Shown here: in pieces, positions 8,064 through 15,866 of the stretch
How positions within the stretch are numbered: the first letter of the stretch is position 1
Layout: each line of letters begins with the position of its first letter
Origin: JAQIBY01 sp964418565
GTDB lineage: Bacteria; Bacteroidota; Bacteroidia; Bacteroidales; ML635J-15
Direction: 5' to 3'
Length of the DNA stretch: 52,598 nucleotides
Assembly (NCBI GenBank): GCA_964418565.1
Contig: CAYQMB010000007.1
Coordinates: 1-52,598 of the forward strand
Notes under the pieces: model-generated
Databases searched by the model: none
What the model saw: the letters and a program-made list of their open reading frames with translations, nothing else
What the model was told of the DNA's origin: nothing
Made by a program: the position numbers and the translations under genes

Positions 8064-9387
8064 GCAGAAACAAATAGCTAGCTTTTTGAACCCCTCGGAT
8101 AATAAGCTCATAAAACCGTGGTTTCATCGCTTAACCGGCCTGAAGGATCCGGTCTACTTTTTCAGTTTGCTCTACGTGTTTTTTTTGCCGTTTTTCAGAG
8201 TTGCCCCTGTTATTGTTCTTGCGGTATGGATACCGATAGCATTGTTCACCTATCGCTGGAGCATTGCAGGCAGGGCCTGGGCTAAAAACCCGGTAAATTA
8301 CTGCTTATTGCTTTTGTATCTGATGTATTTGCTGAGCTTGTTTTTTACCGATAACACAACTGAAAGCCTGGTGAAACTGGAGGTAAAGGTCAGCTACATC
8401 CTGTTGCCACTCCTTTTGGCTCCGGCAATAGATTTTGACAGGGCAAAACAGTTTAATTTACTGAAAGCCTTTATTACCGGAACCAGCATCTCAATCGTGG
8501 TGAACCTGATTATCTCTTTCATACAATTTATTATTAAGGACAATACTGCCTACTTCTTTTATCATTATGTCACAGAATTCCACCACACAAGTTACTATGC
8601 CCTTTACCTGAGTTTTTCCGTATTTGCCATGCTATACCTGCAACGCTACAGGGTTATGCGCGACAACCGGATTCTCATACCCTTGATAATTCTCCACATC
8701 GTCATGGTGTTTATGCTTTCATCCAAAGCAGGGATAATTGTTCTGTTTCTGGCAATGATTATTGAAGCAATCAGCAGGTTACGGAGGAAAGCAAATTTCA
8801 AGCATTTGCTGATTTTCACAGGAGGACTGATTATACTGGTTGTCCTGGCTCTGTTCAATGACCGCGTCCGGGATGCCTTTGACTATGTGCAACTTGGCGA
8901 GACTGCAGAAGTTTCGGAAACAAAAAATATCCGGGAAGCCATCATACACCAACCCGAAAACAGCAGCAGCAGCCGTGTTATGGTATGGACCACCTGCGCC
9001 GAAGTTATTCCGCAACACTGGCTGTTTGGTGTCACACCCGGCGATGTCACTGACAAACTGGTAGAATCGTATAAAGCCCAGAATTACGAGGGACCGGCAG
9101 AAAAACGTTTAAACTGTCACAATCAGTTTATGCAAACGCAACTGGGGCTCGGTATTGTTGCCACCATTCTGCTGCTAACGGCCTTTCTGCTGCCATTCTT
9201 TGGCAAGCAACGGCCTTTTAAGCGACTGGCAGCCATGTTTTTGGTTCTTGTATTTGCCAGCTTTATGTTTGAGTCCATGCTGGAAACCCAGTCGGGTGTA
9301 CAGTTCATATTGTTCTTTTTAGTGTTATTTTCGTACCAACGATTAAACGATGACATTTATGATACCATTTTCACCACCACGAATTGA
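8056..9387 (+). CDS. O-antigen ligase / Wzy-type polymerase family membrane protein
   Basis: A 443-residue polytopic inner-membrane protein with about 10-12 hydrophobic segments. The large periplasmic loop (about residues 275-355) contains SSSRVMVWTTCAEVIPQHWLFGVTPGD and the CHNQFMQTQLGLG stretch, the pattern seen around the catalytic region of the Wzy_C/O-antigen ligase superfamily. Such enzymes join undecaprenyl-linked glycans to each other or to an acceptor such as lipid A-core or protein. Its position just before a sugar aminotransferase and an initiating sugar phosphotransferase supports polysaccharide assembly. Whether it is a polymerase or ligase cannot be decided from sequence. Confidence 0.85.
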   Translation: MNKQKQIASFLNPSDNKLIKPWFHRLTGLKDPVYFFSLLYVFFLPFFRVAPVIVLAVWIPIALFTYRWSIAGRAWAKNPVNYCLLLLYLMYLLSLFFTDNTTESLVKLEVKVSYILLPLLLAPAIDFDRAKQFNLLKAFITGTSISIVVNLIISFIQFIIKDNTAYFFYHYVTEFHHTSYYALYLSFSVFAMLYLQRYRVMRDNRILIPLIILHIVMVFMLSSKAGIIVLFLAMIIEAISRLRRKANFKHLLIFTGGLIILVVLALFNDRVRDAFDYVQLGETAEVSETKNIREAIIHQPENSSSSRVMVWTTCAEVIPQHWLFGVTPGDVTDKLVESYKAQNYEGPAEKRLNCHNQFMQTQLGLGIVATILLLTAFLLPFFGKQRPFKRLAAMFLVLVFASFMFESMLETQSGVQFILFFLVLFSYQRLNDDIYDTIFTTTN

Positions 9388-10576
9388 CGATAAAATCATT
9401 GAGGAAGTAAACGACACGCTGCGTTCGGGCTGGATTACAACGGGCCCCAAAACCAAGCGCTTTGAAAAGCAACTGGCTGAATTCTCAGGCATGCAAAAGG
9501 TTTTGTGCACCAATGCTGCTACTACCGGCCTGGAACTCATTCTCCGCTGGTTTGGTGTTGGGCCCGGGGATGAAGTTATTCTGCCCGCTTACACCTACTG
9601 CGCAACAGCCAACGTGGTAATTCACTGTGGCGCCAGACCTGTTCTTGCAGACAGCAAAAAAGACCATTACAACCTTGATCCATCCTCCGTTGCAAATGCC
9701 ATCACACACCGCACAAAGGTTATCATTCCCGTTGACATTGGTGGCTATCCTGCCGATTATGATGAAATCAGAGACATCATCAACAGTCACCATAATCTGA
9801 ATCGTTTTAGCCCCGGTTCTGCCATGCAGGAAAAGCTGGGCCGGATTTTATTGCTTTCTGATGCAGCTCATTCCCTTGGAGCCTGTTACAAAGGCAGGCC
9901 TGCAGCCACGGCAGCCGATATTGCTGTATTCTCTTTCCATGCGGTAAAAAACCTCACCACCGCCGAAGGTGGAGCCATAGCCCTGAACCTGCCCGATCAA
10001 TTTGATCATGATGATTTGTATAAGACCCTCAACATCATGAGCCTGCATGGCCAAAGCAAAGACGCACTGGCAAAGTCACAGGTCGGAAACTGGCGGTATG
10101 ATGTGCTTATGCCAGGCTACAAAGCCAACATGACAGACATTCAGGCTGCCATCGGGCTGGTGGAGCTCAACCGCTACAAAGACGACAGTCTCAAACGCCG
10201 CGAAACCATTACCGATCAGTACAATGCGGGATTCAGCAATGAGGAACGCATCCTTTTACCACAACTGAAAGATGGCGATACCATAAGCTCATTCCATCTG
10301 TACCAGATTCGGATTCAGGATGCTGATGAAGAACAGCGAGACCGCATCATTGAAGAAATTTTCAAACAAGAGGTTTCGGTCAATGTGCACTTTCAGCCAC
10401 TGCCACTCCTCACCTACTACAAAAACAGCGGTTACCGCATGATGGATTATCCGCATGCTTTCAATCTTTATCAGCAGGAAATATCGCTGCCGGTATATTA
10501 CAACCTAAGCGACAAGAACGTCAAAACGGTTATTGCAGCCGTCAAACATGCCGTAAGCAAAATAATGGGCGAATGA
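9359..10576 (+). CDS. DegT/DnrJ/EryC1/StrS family sugar aminotransferase
   Basis: A PLP-dependent enzyme that aminates a keto sugar nucleotide for surface glycan synthesis. Numbering from an ATG at 9350 (408 residues), PLP-binding D171 lies in SDAAHSLG and the Schiff-base lysine is K200 in FSFHAVKNLTTAEGG. SGWITTGPKTKRFE near residue 26 and LPAYTYCATAN are family hallmarks. The second ATG, at 9359, gives the start MIPFSPPRI usual for the family and reduces the overlap with the preceding gene to 29 bases, so it is chosen here. The stop overlaps the sugar transferase start by 4 bases. Which sugar is aminated is not deducible. Confidence 0.92.
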   Translation: MIPFSPPRIDDKIIEEVNDTLRSGWITTGPKTKRFEKQLAEFSGMQKVLCTNAATTGLELILRWFGVGPGDEVILPAYTYCATANVVIHCGARPVLADSKKDHYNLDPSSVANAITHRTKVIIPVDIGGYPADYDEIRDIINSHHNLNRFSPGSAMQEKLGRILLLSDAAHSLGACYKGRPAATAADIAVFSFHAVKNLTTAEGGAIALNLPDQFDHDDLYKTLNIMSLHGQSKDALAKSQVGNWRYDVLMPGYKANMTDIQAAIGLVELNRYKDDSLKRRETITDQYNAGFSNEERILLPQLKDGDTISSFHLYQIRIQDADEEQRDRIIEEIFKQEVSVNVHFQPLPLLTYYKNSGYRMMDYPHAFNLYQQEISLPVYYNLSDKNVKTVIAAVKHAVSKIMGE

Positions 10577-11163
10577 TAAAGCGTGTATTCGATATCATCC
10601 TGTCCGCGCTTGGTCTGATCTTACTGAGTCCGCTGTTCCTGGTTCTTGCCATCGCCATTGCCACTGACAGCCCTGGCGGCATATTTTACCGCCAGACACG
10701 CGTGGGAAAAAACGGACATCCTTTCCGGATATTCAAATTCCGAAGCATGCGCAGTGGCAGCGACAAGAAAGGTCAGCTTACGGTTGGCAGCACGGATCAG
10801 CGCATTACCCGCACAGGGCGCTTCATCCGCAAACACAAGCTGGATGAATTCCCTCAGCTTATTAACGTGCTAAAAGGTGATATGAGCCTGGTTGGCCCCC
10901 GCCCCGAAGTGCCTAAATACGTGGCCATGTACAATGACGAGCAGAAAAAGGTACTCAGTGTACGCCCCGGCATTACCGATTATGCATCCATCGAATATGC
11001 CAATGAAAATGACTTGCTTTCCTCAAGCAGTAATCCTGAAAAAACTTACATTGACGAAGTGATGCCCGCGAAGCTTGCGCTTAATAAAAAGTACATCAGT
11101 GAAGCGGGTCTGGGCACGGATATTAAGCTGATTTTTCGTACGCTGGGGAAAGTTTTTAAGTGA
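10573..11163 (+). CDS. Undecaprenyl-phosphate sugar phosphotransferase (PglC/WcaJ C-terminal type)
   Basis: A 196-residue monotopic phosphoglycosyl transferase that moves a sugar-1-phosphate from a nucleotide sugar onto undecaprenyl phosphate, the first step of glycan building. It has one N-terminal re-entrant hydrophobic helix (about residues 5-30, containing the SPLFL kink) and the catalytic set: FYRQTRVGKNG, IFKFRSMR, the DEFPQLINVLKGDMSLVGPRPE block with the Asp-Glu pair, and the RPGITDYASIEY segment. The length is that of the minimal PglC form, without the WcaJ membrane domain. Last gene of the truA-led unit. The paired aminotransferase suggests that the sugar may be amino-substituted. 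Confidence 0.93.
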   Translation: MIKRVFDIILSALGLILLSPLFLVLAIAIATDSPGGIFYRQTRVGKNGHPFRIFKFRSMRSGSDKKGQLTVGSTDQRITRTGRFIRKHKLDEFPQLINVLKGDMSLVGPRPEVPKYVAMYNDEQKKVLSVRPGITDYASIEYANENDLLSSSSNPEKTYIDEVMPAKLALNKKYISEAGLGTDIKLIFRTLGKVFK

Positions 11164-11167
11164 TTGG

Positions 11168-11294
11168 TGGGTTGGTTAGTGGTCATTGGTCATTGGTCAT
11201 TGGTCATTGGTTGGTGGTCATTGGTTAGTGGTCATTGGTTACTGGTTACTGGTCATTGGTCATTGGTGATTTGATATTTGTGATTTGATATTTC
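11168..11294. repeat. Degenerate GGTCATT heptamer tandem repeat
   Basis: Four perfect tandem GGTCATT units occupy 11181-11208, with further full and variant units (GGTTAGT, GGTTACT, GGTGGTCATT) from 11168 to about 11266. They are followed by two copies of GTGATTTGATATTT-like sequence (about 11266-11293). The tract lies directly after the sugar transferase stop, in a stretch with no gene. It is a minisatellite-like array; slipped-strand length variation is likely, but no coding frame is affected. Confidence 0.85.
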
Positions 11295-11400
11295 ATCAGG
11301 CAGGTGCCCTCACGCAACTTGCAGCCATGGTTTTGTTGGTTTGAATATCTAACAAGTTAAGGGGCAGACCTTTTTCATTCCATTTTTAGCATATTGATGA

Positions 11401-11425
11401 TAAAAGCCGCCCGGGGAGGACGGCT
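11401..11425 (-). terminator. Terminator of the exbB-exbD-tonB operon
   Basis: AGCCGCCC (11405-11412) pairs with GGACGGCT (11418-11425) apart from one C-A mismatch. On the minus strand the hairpin is followed by TTTTA. It sits 37 bases past the tonB stop. The plus strand has no T-run after the hairpin, so it serves the minus-strand operon. Confidence 0.65.
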
Positions 11426-11461
11426 CATTCAATTTCCGGTATTTGGGGGAATGTTGGGAAT

Positions 11462-12250
11462 TTATTGGGGGCGGAAATTGTATGTTATGCTTCCGGTTTG
11501 CCGGATTTTTGCCGAATTATCGGCATTGAAACGGGCTTTTTTTGCAGAACTAACTGCTTTTTGGATGCAATGACTTTCGCAGGCAGTGCATCCGCCCGGC
11601 TTGGCATAGGCATTAATAACTTTACCAGAACGGTCAACTTCAATAACAACAATAACATAGCCGTCGCAATTGGCTACAGATGGTTTTGGCAAACTCTCTG
11701 CCGCGCGTCCGCTCAGCGACCAGCCATTTCCGGACACATTACCGGAACCGGGGCCTTCACCACCACCATCGCCGCCATCGCCATCGTTACCAGAGCCGGG
11801 ATTGCCGGCACCTTCACCATCGGCATCGGAGTCGGAGGTATTATCCCAGTTGGTGTTCATCATGTCAGAAACCGTTTCGTTTACCTGTTCTTCAGGTTCA
11901 GGTTCTTCCTGCTCTTCATCCACACTGGTTTCGGTTGTCTCAGTATCAGACTCTTCGGTTGTATTGTAATCCGGCATGGCCACAGATTCTTCAAAATCCT
12001 GTGTCATGTTTGATTCAGGTGGAGTTTCCGGGGTTTGTTGTTCGCTTTGGTTGGATTGCACGGGCTGCGGGGTTGACTGTCCCGGGTCGGGAGTGCCACT
12101 GCCTGAGCCACCAAAGTCAAGCACGATACCTTCTTCAGGCGGAGGCGGATCGGGTTTGTACATCCCCAGCAATAAGAGCAGCGCAAACACAATAGCGAGG
12201 TAAATAATCACCCCAATTACGCCTTCTCTATGTTGGTTAAAAAAACTCAT
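11462..12250 (-). CDS. TonB-like energy transducer with cysteine-rich C-terminal domain
   Basis: A 262-residue protein that passes energy from ExbB/ExbD to outer-membrane receptors. There is one N-terminal membrane helix (about residues 9-31). A long periplasmic linker follows, with DPPPPEEG, Gln/Thr/Pro-rich, Glu-rich and then Gly/Asp-rich stretches (to about 180). The C-terminal domain (about 190-262) has the TonB pattern of VxVDRSGKVxxA and a final strand ITYNF. Unusually it holds four cysteines: C195, C221, C224 and C228, the last three in GGCTACESHC, where Bacteroidota relatives usually have Ser/Thr. It starts 3 bases after exbD. A TolA-like role is possible, but the operon favours TonB. 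Confidence 0.85.
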   Translation of the reverse strand: MSFFNQHREGVIGVIIYLAIVFALLLLLGMYKPDPPPPEEGIVLDFGGSGSGTPDPGQSTPQPVQSNQSEQQTPETPPESNMTQDFEESVAMPDYNTTEESDTETTETSVDEEQEEPEPEEQVNETVSDMMNTNWDNTSDSDADGEGAGNPGSGNDGDGGDGGGEGPGSGNVSGNGWSLSGRAAESLPKPSVANCDGYVIVVIEVDRSGKVINAYAKPGGCTACESHCIQKAVSSAKKARFNADNSAKIRQTGSITYNFRPQ

Positions 12251-12253
12251 ATT

Positions 12254-12670
12254 TTAGTCCAGAGGTCTGGTTGCCAGAATTAATTTGTATTCATTGTTTT
12301 TTGCAATATTCATCACTTTAACGATTTCCTCAACGGGTACGGATTTGTCAGCATGCAATGATACAGTTGGCTCCTCTTCTCCCTTGAGGGCAGATATGAG
12401 TCGACCTTCAACCTGAGAAAAGGGAACATTGCTGCGTGCATCAGCGGTACCAACGTAGTATTGGTAATTACCACCCATATCTTTTATGGAAACCGTTGTT
12501 ATGGGTGTTGCCTGTGTCTGATTGTTGCTTTCGGGCAGCAACAGTTTGATGGCATTGGGAGCCACCAGCGTGCTGGTCACCATAAAGAAAATCAGCAGCA
12601 GGAACACAATGTCTGTCATAGACGACATTGAGAAACTTGCGTTGACTTTATTTCTTGAGCGTAATGCCAT
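12254..12670 (-). CDS. exbD: ExbD/TolR family biopolymer transporter
   Basis: A 138-residue component of the proton-driven ExbBD motor. It has a short cytoplasmic N-terminus, a single membrane helix (about residues 18-40, MTDIVFLLLIFFMVTS) with D20 at the position of the proton-carrying aspartate (E. coli ExbD D25), then a small periplasmic domain ending LATRPL. The length is normal. It lies 11 bases downstream of exbB and 3 bases upstream of tonB. Only one exbD is present, whereas some Bacteroidota operons carry two. Confidence 0.93.
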   Translation of the reverse strand: MALRSRNKVNASFSMSSMTDIVFLLLIFFMVTSTLVAPNAIKLLLPESNNQTQATPITTVSIKDMGGNYQYYVGTADARSNVPFSQVEGRLISALKGEEEPTVSLHADKSVPVEEIVKVMNIAKNNEYKLILATRPLD

Positions 12671-12681
12671 AATATTCAGCT

Positions 12682-13368
12682 TTAAGCGGGTTCATTGAGA
12701 ATGTCCATAAATTCGGTGGTACGTGATTCAAGCCGCGCTACCAGGTTGTCAATGCGAGAGACAATCAGGTTATATGCAAAATAAGCAATGATCCCGACAA
12801 TCAAACCGCCAACGGTGGTAACCATAGCGGTATAGATACCACTGGAAAGCAATTGTACATCGATGTTGTTACCGGCATTGGCCATATCAAAAAAGGCTTT
12901 GATCATACCCATTACCGTACCAAGGAAGCCGATCATTGGTGCACCACCTGCAACGGATGCAAGTACCGGCAATCCTTTTTCAAGCCGTGCCACTTCCTGC
13001 TTGCCAACATTTTCAACCGCAGCGTTAATATCGTTCAGCGGTCGGCCAATACGCATAATGCCTTTTTCAAGCATCCGCGCGAGTGGTCCGGGTGTGGATT
13101 TACAAGCACCCAGGGCAGCATCCACATTGCCCTGTTGAATGCTGGATTTGATGCTATTCATAAACTGCTGATCATCTTTGGATGCTTTGCGAACAGCCAT
13201 CAGCTTGTCAACAAAAATGTAAACAGCGATGATGGACAATACACCCAGTACAATCATAATCCAGCCACCGTGCTGGGCCATTTCCATAAAGGATATTTTC
13301 TCGGTTCCCTGGCTTGCTGCCTGTGCCGCAGTATCTGCTACTGCAGCTGTGTTCTGTAAAAGAATCAT
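12682..13368 (-). CDS. exbB: ExbB/TolQ/MotA family proton channel protein
   Basis: A 228-residue inner-membrane protein forming the stator-like ring around ExbD. It has three membrane helices: about residues 34-55 (WIMIVLGVLSIIAVYIFVD), 132-160 (SVAGGAPMIGFLGTVMGMIKAF) and 177-203 (TAMVTTVGGLIVGIIAYFAYN). The GFLGTVMGM and TTVGGLIVGI stretches are family hallmarks. A large cytoplasmic loop lies between helices 1 and 2. First gene of exbB-exbD-tonB; a prominent palindrome lies 42-61 bases upstream of its start. Confidence 0.93.
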   Translation of the reverse strand: MILLQNTAAVADTAAQAASQGTEKISFMEMAQHGGWIMIVLGVLSIIAVYIFVDKLMAVRKASKDDQQFMNSIKSSIQQGNVDAALGACKSTPGPLARMLEKGIMRIGRPLNDINAAVENVGKQEVARLEKGLPVLASVAGGAPMIGFLGTVMGMIKAFFDMANAGNNIDVQLLSSGIYTAMVTTVGGLIVGIIAYFAYNLIVSRIDNLVARLESRTTEFMDILNEPA

Positions 13369-13732
13369 AATGCCTAATTATTTTTTGAACGAATTTAGCA
13401 CAATTTTATGCCTCGTCACGTGACGGGGCGCTTTTTTATCAACAGTTTCGTGTTAAGAATCAACCAATATAAAGTAAACGTCATAGCACACCATTTTCGT
13501 ATGTTTTGTTGTCTTGATGCATTGGTGGCCATTATTCCATAAACTAAGTCCCATTAAAGCACAAGCAGGCCACATCAATGTCATTCATATACCAATCCGT
13601 GAATGATAAAATAACTTAAGGCAGGATTTTATAATAATTATTATCCGTAATGAATATACGTACAAACACGTAGATATAATGCTTATTTTACAAATATCTT
13701 GTTAGTTAGTTATAAATTTAAAAAGAATTGAT
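13369..13732. other. Divergent intergenic region between exbB and an OmpA-family gene
   Basis: About 365 bases that should carry promoters for both flanking genes. Seen: a 20-bp inverted repeat plus T-run at 13410-13437 (listed separately) and a perfect AT palindrome ATAATAATTATTAT at 13631-13644, about 90 bases before the OmpA-family start. No exact TAnnTTTG box on either strand; the minus-strand TAAATTCG (13390-13397) is one base off and close to exbB. No gene seen. Confidence 0.5.
13410..13437 (+). terminator. Palindrome CGTCACGTGACG followed by T-run upstream of exbB
   Basis: GCCTCGTCAC and GTGACGGGGC (13410-13429) form a 20-base inverted repeat with one T-G wobble and a perfect 12-base core at 13414-13425. 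On the plus strand GC then six T residues follow, so it looks like an intrinsic terminator. No plus-strand gene ends here, so it may stop antisense transcription, or the palindrome may instead be an operator for exbB. Confidence 0.5.
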
Positions 13733-14995
13733 ATGAACAGACTACTCTTCATTTTTGCCTTAGTGTTATTCACATTGTCTCTTAGTGCTCAAAATCAGAC
13801 CAATAAAATGTCCATAGGCATTGCTGCAGGAGGAAACGGCGGTTTATCCCCTTTGGCTGGTGAAAGCAGTCCGGCAATCTACAAACCTGCAGTCTTCCAG
13901 GGAATTGGAAAGCTCATGCTTACTAATCAATTTGGCGTTATGGGTCGTGCTCAATACAACAATATAAAGCTGAATTCAAGTAGCATTCAAACCAACTACG
14001 TAAAAACAGGCCTGCATGCATTGTACGATGTTGCCCCCTGGTTTGGAAGCAAAGGCAAATTCAGATTATACACCCACACAGGTATAGGTTTTGCAGCCCA
14101 GTGGCAAGCAGATGCATTTGATGATGCTGATTCTCCGGTTTTCAACAAGGCTGATGAAATGCTCATTTGGGATATCGGGATATCACCAGAATTAAAACTT
14201 TCTGACCGCTGGAGCATATTGCTTGACTACACGTTCACATCTCACATGTTGCAAGACAGGCCCTACACCATGGGTGAGCTGCAACAAATTCCCTATACCG
14301 ATGGCAATATGATGACCTTAACAGCCGGCATTGCCTTCCATTTTGGGAAAACTGCTACAACTAAGGATGATGTCATAACTGACAATGCAGAGGGTGGTAT
14401 TAAGAAGGATCAAACTCAGGAAGAGACAGACAGCAAATCAGAGGATGCAGATGCAGATCGGCCTGATGAAACTGATGCAAATACGACCCAGGTAAACGAA
14501 ACCACAAACTCCACGTCAGAGAATGATGTAACCCGGAATGTAAAACCTGAAAAACAACAAACTGTCACTGAAAGCCAATCACGGGAAAAGGACAGTAAAG
14601 AGCAAGCATCCGATTACACCGATTTCGCCAAAGGAGATATTCGTGAATTTGACAACCTTCTGTTTACGTATCAAAAGGCCAGGCTCACAAAAACATCCAG
14701 AGAAACACTAAATCAACTGGCTGATTATATGCAAACTCATGCGGGACTGAAACTTAAAATTAAAGGCTATACCGATTGCATTGGAGATGAGGATGAAAAT
14801 CTGGCCTTATCCCGGAAACGTGCTGAAAATACGGCAAACTATTTGAAAGCCAAAGGCATTGCAGCAAATCGTCTGGGAATCAAAGCCTATGGCGAGCAAC
14901 AACTAATAAGGCCATGCCAGGACAGCCCATTGTATTATATGACAGGCAACCTTAAAAACCGCAGGGTTGAGCTGGAGTTACTACCAAATAACTGA
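13733..14995 (+). CDS. OmpA-family outer-membrane protein (beta-barrel plus peptidoglycan-binding domain)
   Basis: A 420-residue protein with a clear signal peptide (residues 1-19, ending LSLSAQ). Residues about 24-205 look like an 8-stranded barrel (alternating aromatic strands such as FRLYTHTGIGFAAQW and HMLQDR...MMTLTAGIAFHFG). A charged, Asp/Glu/Thr-rich linker (about 210-295) follows, then an OmpA-like C-terminal domain (about 300-420) with LKIKGYTDCIGDEDENLALSRKRAE and NRRVELEL. Two cysteines (in YTDC and IRPCQD) flank the loop and could form a disulfide, as in several OmpA domains. It probably tethers the outer membrane to peptidoglycan. Monocistronic, with a hairpin after the stop. 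Confidence 0.88.
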   Translation: MNRLLFIFALVLFTLSLSAQNQTNKMSIGIAAGGNGGLSPLAGESSPAIYKPAVFQGIGKLMLTNQFGVMGRAQYNNIKLNSSSIQTNYVKTGLHALYDVAPWFGSKGKFRLYTHTGIGFAAQWQADAFDDADSPVFNKADEMLIWDIGISPELKLSDRWSILLDYTFTSHMLQDRPYTMGELQQIPYTDGNMMTLTAGIAFHFGKTATTKDDVITDNAEGGIKKDQTQEETDSKSEDADADRPDETDANTTQVNETTNSTSENDVTRNVKPEKQQTVTESQSREKDSKEQASDYTDFAKGDIREFDNLLFTYQKARLTKTSRETLNQLADYMQTHAGLKLKIKGYTDCIGDEDENLALSRKRAENTANYLKAKGIAANRLGIKAYGEQQLIRPCQDSPLYYMTGNLKNRRVELELLPNN

Positions 14996-15014
14996 TTTTT
15001 CTGGTCGCAGAAAC

Positions 15015-15044
15015 TGCCGGGTACATCAAGCTGATTACCTGGCA
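15015..15044. terminator. Bidirectional hairpin between convergent genes
   Basis: TGCCGGGTA (15015-15023) pairs with TACCTGGCA (15036-15044) with one G-T wobble; after a bulged C, ATCA/TGAT add four pairs around an AGC loop. The plus side is followed by TTTC and the minus side by GTTTC, both weak U-tracts. It lies between the OmpA-family stop and the class IV aminotransferase stop. Confidence 0.65.
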
Positions 15045-15046
15045 TT

Positions 15047-15859
15047 TCAGCTCAGGTTGCTCATGAGCATTTTGTTGTAGCCCCACATAATATCCCGCAA
15101 TACCGGGTGCTGAGGGTCAGCATGGCAGCAGGCTTTTATTTCATTGACAGGCAACACCTTTGGGGATGTGCCGGTAATAAACACTGCATCGTATTTAAGC
15201 ACATCAAAAACATGCACTGCCTTTTCTTGCAGCTCGAGTCCAAGTTCATTAATCACCTGAATTACGTATTTTCGTGTTATGCCTTTAAGCACCAAATCCT
15301 CTGGAGCTGTAACAACTTTGCGCCCGACAATAAAAAACAGGTTGGATTTGCTACCTTCAGTTAACAAACCGGCTTCATTATAGAGCAACACTTCATAAAC
15401 ATCGCGAATGGCCTTATAGCGATTCACGACATCTTTCATACTCTGGTTCCATTTTTTAATGTTTGGTCGCTCCCTTTCAAAACGTGCAACAGCAACAGCG
15501 ACACCATTCTCATAGTCTTCCGGCGAGGGGTAATAGTGAGGGATAAGCTCATGCAGCCATTTCAATTCCTTTCCATCCGAAAAAGCAGAAAAACGGATAT
15601 TCCCCTCTTTTACTTTATTGCTTTTCAGGCACAAGCGGATATCCTGTTTAAGGCGATTTTTCGAAATACGCTTTTTAATACCGGCAAGAGCCAGGGATGT
15701 TTGCATACGTTCCAGATGATCATCAAGGAAAGCCACCTGTCCGTCAATAACCCGGGCAACCTCATAAAACATGTCATACTTTGACAAGGCAGTATGGTTG
15801 ACCTGTTCCTGATAAACAGGCCTGTGATCGAGTACAGCAATTTGCTTATTTTGAGACAT
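15047..15859 (-). CDS. Class IV PLP aminotransferase (BCAT / aminodeoxychorismate lyase-like)
   Basis: From the ATG at 15859 the protein is 270 residues and begins MSQNKQIAVLDHRPVYQ. The class IV fold is shown by the N-terminal FYEVARVIDGQVAFLDDHLERM stretch, a candidate PLP lysine in NQSMKDVVNRYKA, the LTEGSKSNLFFIV motif with the glutamate that contacts the PLP ring nitrogen, and GITRKYVI and FITGTSPKVLPV near the end. Substrate is uncertain: branched-chain amino acids or aminodeoxychorismate. An ATG at 15886 would overlap the MTA phosphorylase gene by 20 bases; the chosen start leaves a 7-base gap. The product could transaminate 4-methylthio-2-oxobutyrate in methionine salvage, given the MTA phosphorylase next door, but this is inference. 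Confidence 0.85.
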   Translation of the reverse strand: MSQNKQIAVLDHRPVYQEQVNHTALSKYDMFYEVARVIDGQVAFLDDHLERMQTSLALAGIKKRISKNRLKQDIRLCLKSNKVKEGNIRFSAFSDGKELKWLHELIPHYYPSPEDYENGVAVAVARFERERPNIKKWNQSMKDVVNRYKAIRDVYEVLLYNEAGLLTEGSKSNLFFIVGRKVVTAPEDLVLKGITRKYVIQVINELGLELQEKAVHVFDVLKYDAVFITGTSPKVLPVNEIKACCHADPQHPVLRDIMWGYNKMLMSNLS

Positions 15860-15866
15860 AGAAAAT

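Noticed and set aside
11164..11294. Heptamer array considered as a CRISPR array
   Set aside because: The units are 7-base tandem copies without spacers of regular length, and no cas gene is present.
11465..12195. Plus-strand frames of 171-182 residues opposite tonB
   Set aside because: They arise from the low-complexity Gly/Asp/Pro/Glu linker of tonB read in reverse; composition is biased and no domain is seen.
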